Below are positions 10,029 through 22,000 of a stretch of 60,000 bases of DNA, piece by piece (the first letter of the stretch is position 1; each line of letters starts with the position of its first letter). The notes under the pieces are model-generated. The model was not told where the DNA came from. It searched no databases and saw only the letters and a list, made by a program, of their open reading frames with translations. Position numbers and translations under genes: made by a program. The DNA comes from Antedon mediterranea (taxonomy: Eukaryota > Echinodermata > Crinoidea > Comatulida > Antedonidae). The stretch lies in assembly GCF_964355755.1 (NCBI RefSeq), contig NC_092673.1, forward strand, positions 31,441,001-31,501,000, given 5' to 3'.

Positions 10029-13000
10029 GTAAGTACATTAGTTACGATGAACTCCGTGATATATGAGGTGATATAGACGTAATTGTGTAATTAAGTCAAA
10101 AATAAGACAAATGGCATGTAACTACTGGCAAACGAGATGAATATTTATCGAAGTGGTTAGGATTCCGGCAGTGCAGAATGAACGCAATTTATTGGTCAAT
10201 TGAAAATCGCTTATGCATGCACATTTTTATAACATCATGTACACAGTTCAACACCAAAATTTTCGACTGGTTGGATGGCTTAGTGGTGTGGTACTGCAGC
10301 TAGGGGTCTAGAGGTTTTGCTGGTCATTGTAGGTTCAATTCTCGATCAATTTTTAAAATTTTTTTTTAATTCAAAAAATTGTATTTTATTGACCATCGTC
10401 TTTATTCATCTTCATCTTTACCCACCATTGCCTAGAGGGATGTTTTTTTTTTAGTTTTAGGTTTTAGTTCTCAGTGGAAAGTTTCTGTCGGAATCTGTTA
10501 CAATGGGCAGTTGAGTTCCGGTGCCGGAATCCTAACCACGGCGAATATTTATTTGGTAAGCGTCCATTTGTGTCAACTGCACGTGCGACGTATGAAAGGC
10601 CAAAAGTGCCAAAAGTATAATGTTAAAATAATGATACATCCTTTCTATTATATGTTTTTTTAGTTAAAGTCTTAAAACATTATTAAAGTTAAAGAACACT
10701 AACAAGTTAACAATTGTAAAAACAAAACTGAATGCCTAATCAACCTCTAATTAACACAATGTTAAAAAGCAAAAGCACCATCACCTTGTATTACCTCATA
10801 TGACCGATCATCTAGTCTTTGTGAGACTCTTGCCTTTTCCCATATCTTGTTTTGTCTGAAAGGCTTCATCCTGACCACGTCAACCCTCTTTTAAATCTGG
10901 CAATTTCTTAGTATGTTTGTCAAAATATTGTGCTTGACGTTTCTGGTTACGTGCAAGTTTTGCATCGTCATCATGGCTGGTATGTTGCGCTAACAGTAGT
11001 GATTTAGTAGTAGGAAGAATAGTTTTTGTTCTCCTCAGAAAGAAACGCTGAGCAGGACTGCTTTCGAGCCCTTGACTAGGGGTGTTGCGAATGTTCAATA
11101 ATGCAACAAAGTGCTCCTGATTGGAACGGCCGCACCTTTATAACAACTTTTTTGCAGCTTTAACAGCTGACTCTACCTTGCCATTAGCCTTGCTATTACA
11201 GTAGAACCTCCATTTTACGTACGGTACGGGACCGAAAGGCGTACGTAAAACAAAGGATTCGTAAAATCAAGGTTGACCTTAAATTGACCCCAAATACGTA
11301 GAGACCGTAGCTATAAAGGCTACCCTGTTTGTCTACTTTACTGAACAGCATGCAGGTTGTCACTAGCTAGGCCTTGCCTAGACTATTCAGGCCAGGCTAG
11401 CAGGCCTAGCAAGATGTGAGGCCTAAGAAAAGTACAATACTGTACAGTATATACAGGCTGTGAGATGTTTAAATAAAGTGTAAAATATCAATGTTCTTTT
11501 ATTTTTTATCAATAAAAACAGGCGCTGCTTAAATGCACGTGCGTAGCTTGTCTCAAACACACAGCAGAATTCCTCACACACACACACAGCCACAGCTTTG
11601 TTGTGCTTTGTTGTTGTTAAATTGCGCCCTCAATGTAAGAAAATGATGACGTCATCGGTTATTTTAAGCGTACGTAAAATCAAGGGAACATAAAATCAGG
11701 GTACGTAAAACACAGGTTCTACTGTATATGGTGAGGTTGTTAAGTGGTTTATACCATATTTGGAGCAGAAATCATTGAACTCTACAGATGCTAACTGTGG
11801 CCCATTATCACTTACAATACTGTCTGGTAACCCATATCTTCCAAAATGAACCTTGAGTTTATTTATGATTGATTGGGTTGTGGTAACTAAAATATGGTAC
11901 AATTGTGGGGTCTAAGTCACATTTGCGCTCTGGCCAGCCTTGTAATATTAACCGTTACAGAGCATGAAAAGATTTATCATCATTTGTGTGTTGTTTTAGT
12001 TCAATCAGTTGGTCGTCTGGTAGATCTATAGGCCTAGTAATAAAATTTATAACATCAAATTCGTCTTGTGTGCCAGTATGTGGCTGGCAAGAATGAGCGA
12101 CTTAATACGTCGGCAAGAACATTACTTTTACCCTTTATGTAATGTACATCAATGTTATATCCCAATGCTCTTAGGAGCATGCCTTGGAGGCGCTTAGGAA
12201 CTTTGTCAAGAGGCTTATTTACAATACATTCAAGAGGCTTATGATCAGTTAAAACTTTAACTGGCCTAGCAAAAGTGAACTGATTCCACTTTTCCAAAGC
12301 ATTGACGATGGCTAACATTTCTTTCTCAATGACTGAGTATCGGACTTCAGCCTCTGTGAGCCCTAGGCTTGTCCATGCAATGGGTCTACCTTCTTGAACC
12401 ATGACCGCACCTATGCCATTGGCACTTGCATCAGATTGAATGATTAATTCTTTATTGGGGTCATAGTATGCCAACACTGGGGCTTCAGTTATCAGTTTCT
12501 TAATATTAGAAAAAGCTTTGTCATGGACAGCATCCCATACCCAGACAGAATCTTTACGGGTAAGATTATTTAGAGGTGTCATGATATTGGCCAAGCTAGG
12601 TAAATATCTAGATAAATAATTTACCATACCACGAAGTCGATCAATGTCATCTTTACATTTAGGTTTAGGCATGTTGTGAATTGCATCAACTTTGCCTTGG
12701 TCGATCTTCAAACCAGTATTTGTTATTACATGACCAAGAAAGCTAACTTCATTAATCTTGAATTTACACTTATCTTTGTTTAAAGCCCCATTCCCTACGT
12801 TTTTTAGATCTAATTTAAGATCACAAACTATATTTAATGTAAAAATAATACTATATGGTCCTATTGCGATAACTTTTTTCGTCTTTAAACGGTTAAAAAT
12901 GTGAAAAATAAATCGATTTTAATAATTATAGCGGCCCGCTATAAATCCCAAAATGCATTGCGCGCGGATTGATATTTTTGTTTTTCACCTGTAATTCGCC

Positions 13001-16000
13001 CACTTTTCGATCGATCGTGAAGCAAAAACAAATGGAAGACTCCTAACTTTTCAGCGAAAATACCGGGTGTTCCCCAATTTGTATCAACGGAGTCTGGCAA
13101 AAATAGAAAGACAATTAATGCAGCAACTATACAACGTCAGGCTAGGTATATAGCTAGCGTACGATGTTCGTACGTTACCGATGTTTACCAGCTAGGCCTA
13201 CAAAACTAAGCCTAGCTAGGCTAGGCCTGAGACCGTCCACGAGAGTTCGATCGCCGCGAGCTACTTAGGTAGTGCATTGTTTCTCACTTTTTATCATAAT
13301 TTACCATAAAACGTACATTTAAGACAAGGAATGACATGGTTTAATGTTTTTAAAGTGATATATATGTATTATTTTCCAAAAAACGTCCAAAATTGCAGGG
13401 AAGGGGTCTTTAAGATGATGCCTATATCCTGGCATCTTTCAAGAAATCTACGTAAAATTACATCATGACTTTTGTCATCATTAGCCCAAATAATGATATC
13501 ATCAGCTATACATTCTACATTGTCTAAACCTTCAAGGGCTTGTTTAAGGCGTTTCTGAAAAATTTCACTTGACGGTTTTAATCCATACGGAAGGCAACGC
13601 CATTTATATCTACCCCAAGGTGTAGCCATAGTACAGGTAGTTAGTATACTTGAGTCATCATTAAGTTTACAATGCAAATATCCCTCTTTAAGATCACATG
13701 TAGAGAAGACCTTAGCATGAGATAACAGGTAATATGTCATCTAACACAGGCAAAGGATAGTGTTCCCTCATAAGGTTATCATTTTAGTAAACGCGGGTCA
13801 AGACAGATCCTAATCTTACCAGACTTTTTCTGGGCAACAGACATTTGGTTAACCCATTCGGTAGGCTCACTAATCTTTGCAATGATGCCACGGGATTCCA
13901 TGTCATCAAGCTCTGCCTTCACTGAACATTTGATTGCTTCTGGAAGTGTTCTCGCTGGTCTGATCACAGGTCTAGCACCTTCTGAAATGGCTAATTTAAC
14001 TGGTTCACCTGGTAGGCAACCAACTCTTTCAGAATCAAACACCTGAGGAAACTCGGTGAAGATGTTGTTATCAGTGTTTACTTTCAACACGTGTGCAACA
14101 TCCATTGAATTGTAATTAACAGTTATCAGTCCCATTTTTTCTGCAGCAGTTTTGTCAAGAATTGGAACAAAGGAATCATCAACAATGGTGAAATCTATCT
14201 TGTATTTTTTGTTGTTTGCAGGGTTTCTTACGATTAGTCTACATTTTCCTAGTGCAGGTTGTGTGGACTTGTTCCACATTCGCAATGTTACTTTCTCCTT
14301 GCGAATAGTATCAGTTGCTATCAGATAACGATTTGGTAGCAAATTAACTGTAGCACCAGAATCGACCTGAAACTGCACTTTCACATTGTGTACCAACATA
14401 TTACAATGTATGCTGTTATTATTTATCGAATTAACTTGAACAATACAGCTGACGGATTCAGCAGAATCAGAGTCATCTTGCGTAGTGCAATTAACATTCT
14501 TCGCACAAACTTGTGAGGATTTGAAATGGTTACGTTTGCCACATGTAGCGCACTTTTTTCCCCATGCTGGACATTTTTATTTGTCCATGAGATGAATTTT
14601 ACAACAAAATTTGCACTTACATTCAACTTTCCTTTCATTATGACCAACTTTGTTGTCATTTTTAAAAGAATGGACTTCACTACTACTGCTGAGAGAACGC
14701 ATTTGAGTTGTGGCTGTTTCAATGGCTTTGCAGATCTCAATTGATTTTTGAAGGGTTAAATCATGGGTGGCCATCATTTTTTCCTGCATCTTGGGGTCAC
14801 AGACACCTAGCAATATTCTGTCCATGAGCAGGAGGTCTTTCATACAGTTGCAAAACCCACAGTTTATTGTGAGAGTACGTAAAGCTGCTACATACTGAGC
14901 TATAGTTTCTCCTTGTTGTTGGTTTCGTTTATTGAACTTATAGCGTTCAAAGTATTGACGAGTTTGTCCTAAAAAATGCTGGTCAAATTTTTGCAAGATA
15001 GTATCAGAATTCTCAATCTCAGTTGAACTAAAATTCATACCGTTATATATTTTTAGCCCTTCAGGCCCCAAAGCATGCAGTAACATCGCTTTTTGGTACT
15101 CTGTATCCTCATTAGAGATATGAGATAAGACACAATAGTTGGAATACAATTGCTTCCATAGACGCCATTCGTCAGGACCATAATCAGCTTTGATTTTGTC
15201 TGGCGGCGATACATTGATGCGTTTCCGGCCGGGTCGTTGTACGGTTGGTTGGGTGCCAACCTGAGAGTCCCCGTCAGCAACAGGTGCATCAGGCAAAGAC
15301 ATTTTCTCTTAAAAAAATGTACACACAAATACGAGAATGCTCTAAGACAATAGTACTTTAATATACTTAGGTTCGAATAACCGCTGCTACCATGTGTAAT
15401 TAAGTCAAAAATAAGACAAATGACATGTAACTACTGGCAAACGAGATGAATATTTATTTGGTAAGCTCCATTTGTGTCAACTGCACGTGCGACGTATGAA
15501 AGGCCAAAAGTGCCAAAAGTATAATGTTACAATAATGATACAGTAATTGACTAGTTTTTAGAGTAAATCATCATTTAGTCATTTTTTAGTGTTATATACG
15601 TGTAATGTTATGCGCAATTTGAACGTTTTGCGCAATTTTATATCCTTGCGCAAATTGAAATCGAACTCAATTCAAATTGCGCAGACTTTTTTTTTGACGC
15701 TGTGGCTAAAGATATGGTACCATATCCTAACTTCCTAAAGGAACGAATTCGAGACGATTCAGCCGGGACTTTTCGGTCCACTTTTGGCCCAAAACCTATA
15801 GGTTGTTTTTTAAATACTATTTTTAACTATTCTATCTAAACTTGAAGTGCAATTATATAATTACACCTGCCTATAAAATGCATTTTATCAATTTTTTGTC
15901 TTTTCTCTTTTGTGATAGTACAAACTATATGTGACACCTGACCCATAGAATGTGTATATTGCATTATCCATCTACATAAAAAGTTTGCAATTATATTATT

Positions 16001-19000
16001 AAATTTTTGTTTTCAAATTTGATATTTAGCATTTTTGTTAAAAGATGCTCGGCAGGCACTAAAAGAATTTGAAAGTCCTAAAAAAATTCTGAACAATCTT
16101 GTACAAGAAAACCAATTGAAAGGAAAATATGTAGAATATAAAACCACAGGTGACCAGTTGAAACAGAGTGTGCTTACTGTTCATTGGCCTGTACAATTTG
16201 AAATTGTCACGACTGCTAGGAATAAAGTTGAAGCAGAGAAAATGGCAGCAGCCCTTGCTTGTTCGAAACTAAAGGTTTGTTTATTTATTTACTAAAGGTT
16301 TTATTTTATTTATTTTGTACTAAAAATGCCAATAAATTAATAGTGACATTACATGATGTTCCATGCAACTACATAGCTGTTGAGTCGAAAAGTCATTCTG
16401 TGTGTTCATATGTTTCTGACTCAATTAAGTGAGGAAAATCCTTGACTTGTGATAGGATTGATATTAATAACTTGACTATCTATTAATCAGGCAGTTCATT
16501 GCAAATGTGGAATTCCTGCCTCAGCATGCAAAATAGAATTTTATCAAACATAAACTAGCTAATATTTTTATAATATTTTATATAGATCATCCTCAAGCTT
16601 TGACTAAACTCTCTTCTCCAATAATCATATGCCAAAGTTGGTCAATTGTTATTCTGTAATGTTGTGAAGGTCTCAAAACAGCCTGGTTACACTGCCTTTA
16701 TATTTTCAATACGATATTCGTTTAAACTCTTCAACAATCATTACAATTTTTTTTTCAGAATTTAGGTTATTTAGACAAGCACAACCGTGCACGCATTCCT
16801 GGTATATCAATACTTCATGAAAAAAGTGATGTAAAAGAATTTTTGAAAATGGATCTTCAGCCTTCTTGGATATCTCTAAATTCAAAACTTAAAGGAGAAG
16901 TTCTTCAAGGGCTGGAAAATCTGAAGGTATTAATTTGCTTCATATTACCATATATTTCGGTGTATAAGTCGCACCTGTGTATAAGACGCACCCCCTAACT
17001 GAGAGTAAAATATCGGTATTTTTTATATCGTCGGTGTATAAGACGCACCTTATATTTCATCAAAACAATGTTTTTTTAAATTGTAATCAATATTATTGTA
17101 ATAATATATTTTGTTATATCTGCAACGGCGTCCTTTATTTAGGTGTTTTCTTACCTAGGCTCGGCCGCGCCCAGCCTCAACAGCCGCAACATCGAGTGCA
17201 TGACCGTGTGTGTAACATGTGTACGTGTGGGCTAGCCTCGCTCGATCATTTTGAGAGGACGCACGTTTTCACGGACAATCGTATTCGATTAGTATCTATG
17301 TATGTATCCGAGAATTGAAGTGTGTACGCTAGGTCCATGCTATAATCACCTGGAGAATATACTAGTCGAATACCGTACACCATGTGGCCGCCAAGAGGGC
17401 TTGCATTGCGGGTACGGCGATCGTGCGTATAACTACTGTATAAATAAATACTATTCCAATTGTACGTAATCGTTTACAAATGAAATTTTATCGCCATAAT
17501 GAACAAATCTTTTCATCATATTTAGTATAACATCATGCTAAAATGCCTTGAAAACTAGGCAGAAGCAGGTTGCCATTACGTTAGTTAGTTACTGTAGCTA
17601 GGCCTAGCCTACTCAGGCCTAGCAAACGAGGTGACGATAGCCTAGGCCTATATGTACAATCTGTGTGGTGAGGCATTTATGTTCGGTGTATAAGACGCAC
17701 CCTTAATTTAGAGGTCAAATTTGCGTGTCAAAAGTGCGACTTATACACCGAAATATACGGTATGTGGGATTTTACTATATCTTGAAGCAATTAAACATAT
17801 TAATATTTACTTTATGTTTCATTAGTACAACCTTCAAACCAATGTCTGGTATGTTAGGTTTTTTGTGATGCTGTACATTGCCACCATTCGTGGATGGACA
17901 TGCCATTTGAACGTTTCTTCTGCAAAAACTCCAACACACCCCTCCCACTCAGTCAGTACTTAAAAACACACCTTTTTCAGAATTTGTATTGACCTTGCTT
18001 TATTCTTTATTGGCACTAAATAAATTTATCATTTCCTAGTTATTAAACAAAGGTGGCTATTTTCATGATGACTGATCCATGGTCTACATTAATAAAAGGG
18101 AAAATTGATGTTGTTTTTACTGTAGGTAGAGTTCAATATAATTGATTGTAAGTTTTTATATTCCTATGTTTAGCATTTCGGACGCTCGTTTGATCAAGAA
18201 CACACCAGTGGATTTCCAGACTCATTTTTGGATAAATCTGAATCGGAATATATTGATGCAATTACTGGAAAACCTTTAGTTTCAATTTCAGATGATCTAA
18301 AGCATGCACAAAATTTAAGGTTATTAAATAGACAGAATGATTTAGAATATTCAGAATCCAATCAAAGGAAAGAGGCAGCTGCACTCCCTATTGCTAATAT
18401 GAGGTACTGTAACTCACTTATATTTTCCAATAACAATGCGAATGGAAGATTTGTACACAATTTGGAATTGCAATTTCATTTCATTTCATCACCTGATATT
18501 TTATTACATTTTTATTTACTAATAGGGAGGAGATTCTGTCAATTATTAAGAGCAATCAGGTGGTTGTTTTATCAGGAGAAACTGGCTGTGGAAAAACAAC
18601 GCAAGTTCCACAATATCTTTTTGAAGACTTTATCCTAAATGAGAAAGGGTCAGAGTGCAATATAATTGTAACACAGGTAATGGGATATTCATATTGTTAA
18701 ACACTTGGCCTAGTATATGAAATAATTGAATAGTTCATAATAATTTAATTTGTCAAGAAAATTGGGTGGGTTGAACATTCCTTCACCCTACCCATATTGC
18801 TACAAAATCTAACTATGTTGTACAATAAAAAAATCAGCCAATTATTTATTCAAATTTCTCCCAACTATAGTAAGACAACTTAATAGACAGACATATATAA
18901 AAGGTAATCATGGGGCCATTATACAAATAATGAAATTTTATGAGTAAAGTCGATGAATATTAAATTGAAAGATGAACTGGTGGTCTCTTTAACTAGGCCC

Positions 19001-22000
19001 ATCACAAATATGGCATTAGGAATCTGGCCGCAAAGTATGCCAAACAATCACCAAAATGTTCACAAAAAACCTAAACATGTTGTTTTTTATTTTAACTTTA
19101 TTACTATACTTCATAGCCACGTAGGATCAGTGCTATTTCAGTGGCTCAACGAGTTGCAAGCGAACGAGGAGAACATGTGGGGAAAACAATTGGCTACCAA
19201 GTAAGACTGAAGAGTAAGCTGCCACAATCAAATGGATTAATTTTATTTTGTACAACTGGTATACTGCTTAATAAACTACGAACAAACCCAACCCTTAAAG
19301 GTAGATACTAGCTATTAATACATTTTTTAAAGAATTAATAGTAGGTGTGTAACTCCTAATAAAGAAACAGAACACATTTTAAGAATTTGACGTTTTGATC
19401 TATTTGTTCATTTTTACAAATCTAATGAGCAGGGCTCATTTATTATGCTTGGAAGTAGCACCTTCAGCATTCGGTCTACTGCCCAAATTTCTAAGAGATT
19501 GATGTGGGCTAACGCCTCCTCGGCAATCCAAACGCCGGAGTTGTGACTTTGGTTGGAGCAACCGCCCCAACCTGCTTTGGACGCGTCCGTTTCTATTTGT
19601 GTGTCCGGAATTGATCTCTGAATTGATCGGCCATCCGTTAGCCACCATTGGAAGTGCGTTATAATGAACGCCGACATTGGGACCACTTTGTCTAATGAAT
19701 CTGAACCTGCCCGGTAGAAGGCTAACAGATAAAGTTGCAGCGGCCGCATCCGTACGGAACTAGATCTACAAAGCTGGCTAGGAAACATAGCATTCTCAGC
19801 CAGTCATATCAGGCCTTGTATAGCAGCAAGGGCTGTGGTTACTGCCTAACACGTCGTCTAGATACATAAATATGCGAATGCCGTGCTTGTAAAAGAACGA
19901 GCCAAGTGCTCGAACAATGCACATGAACACGCGCAGGTCCGTTGGTAGGCCAAACAGCATCGCAACAAACTGGTAGAGACAAGATTCGAAACCGCAACCA
20001 ACATTGGTCTTCTTTTGCGATTGGTACGTGAAAGTACGCATCTTTTAAATCTATCGATGTAGCCCAGTCTCCTTGACTTAGCCCTAATGGGATCGATGAG
20101 ACTGTCTCCGTCTGCAACCTGCGGGGCCAGAAAAAGCGTTTGTTCAGATGTTTTAAATTCAGAATTAGTTGCCAGTCCCCCAAGGACTTCTCGGTTAAGA
20201 ATACGATTGATTCGTGGCCCGAGCCCGCATGATGTTCTTCAACCCTTACTACGGCTTCTTTGTGGAGCAGCACGGCAATCCCGTCCATAAGCGTTCGTTG
20301 CTTTATTGGATCTTTGGGGATTGTGTCGGACGAGGACCTCCACACACTGGAGGGCTCGTGAATTCTATGTGGTAGCAGTAGCTTAATGTGGAAAGAATAC
20401 AGCTGTCTACCATCAGCTTCTCCCACTCTCGGACGAACCGTAGGAGGCAACCTCCCACTGCGAGCCCACTTATCTTCTTTTCCGGCAAATTTTCCTAAAA
20501 GAGGTCCATGGCACCCAATGAGTCAGAAATCTGCCGGTTGTGTCGAGTCCTTGGTCCTCCCAAGCACGCTCTTTTGCTGGGTCCAGAATTGGTGGTGCCC
20601 AGATGTATTTTTTAAATTGTTCCTGCGGAAGCGAGAAGGCTGCGGCCAGATCTACGGGCCTTAGCGATAGCCTCCAGTCTGGCGACCAGTTCGGGGTCCA
20701 GTGATGCGACTGGACAGGTCGTCACCCGCTTTAGTGGAGCACGCACTCCAAAGGTGGAATATATTTTCGATGCCGGCGCGGGCGTGTCGGAGCATCATAC
20801 GCGTACTAGACTTCAATGTACGATAGTACGGCTGGAACTTCTGATTTAAAAGCGAGTTCTAAATTCTTATAGCCGCTTTCACATTTTTCCCATTTTCACA
20901 CATGCTCATACTGCATTTAACCTCATCCTTCGCACAGCCACCAATATGACTAATCAGGGTATCATATCGATCATCATCGCCCAACGAATAATGATCACAA
21001 TAAATTCGAAAATCATCAAGCCATTCTTTTAACTTAAGGTCCCCAGGAGATCTTGGAACACCCTTAAATTTTACTAACTTAATCGGAGGAGCTTTCTGAA
21101 CCAAAACGCGATTTAAGACATTAGTTAATGCCGCAATCATATCATTAACGCCATCGCCGCTTGCAGCTGCTGCTTCTTCAGATTTAGATTTGCCTAGTGA
21201 CATTGCAGAAGGTGAATTTGTGACAATTATAAACACTCCAAACACTACTACATTAAACAGAGTCTCAATACAAAAAATAAGTATCGTAAATGTAATATAA
21301 AAGTAACAATATTTCATTTAAGATAAGTATAAGCATCAATTCACAATATCATCTTAAGTAACAACACGTTGCCATGTCAATCGGAAGAAAGATTCTGTAG
21401 TACAGTATATATAAAACCATACACTTTCCATTCTAAAATTAAATTAAATTCGTAAATCTTATCTGTCCAATACTCTTTGTCTTATGCAGGGTGTAGTAAA
21501 ACAATGGTTGAAAATGCACAATGCAATCCTCCTTCAGGAACGCTTGAATCATTGCCTCCTGTCCGTGACGCCAATTTGTTGTGGTACGGGAATCCTTAAT
21601 ATTGATTTGCTAGTTTTAGACCATTAAGGTTTGGTTTGTGAAGCCATGTATCCCATGCAACAAAACAATACGCAAGATGAGGCTGTGTTTACTCAGTATC
21701 GTTTATTTTCTTAACAAAAAAAACCCTGGATCCAATACACCTATTTCATACTACTAATCACGTCAACCTGGTAAAGTTATCCAACTAACTTCAACCTGGT
21801 AATTTATCTAACTAACTTCAACAGCTGGTTGTAAAGCGGAGGTAATGTGTGGGCACGATGTCCATGGCCTTGAGGCAATTCACCCTCCGCGCGGCAGCCG
21901 AGGTCAATGCTATCGTCGCTTGTTGGTCCGCGACCAGGCAAGTATTCCGGATCTGCGAGGAACAAAAGGAGGTTGCCCGACATTAAGAACGTTCTTTATG

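Larger units (their letters stand above)
10084..15542 (-). mobile_element. Ty3/Gypsy-type LTR retrotransposon, interrupted
   Basis: Matching terminal repeats run TGTGTAATTA...AATGATACA on the plus strand (right LTR 15393-15542, 150 bp; left LTR 10084-10638 because of an insert). They are flanked by GTAAT at 10079-10083 and 15543-15547, a 5-bp target duplication. Order on the minus strand is 5' LTR, gag, protease, RT, RNase H, integrase, 3' LTR, as in Ty3/Gypsy. Coding is broken by frameshifts, by elements at 12784-13409 and 11199-11724, and by an apparent loss of the front of integrase (11903-12054 is too short to hold it). It lies antisense in the first DHX30-like coding intron. Confidence 0.93.

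Noticed and set aside
10268-10350. tRNA gene
   Set aside because: A and B boxes are present, but no credible acceptor stem and anticodon arm; better explained as tRNA-derived sequence in a transposable element.
14526-14744. Plus-strand frame inside gag
   Set aside because: Antisense shadow of the retrotransposon Gag frame.
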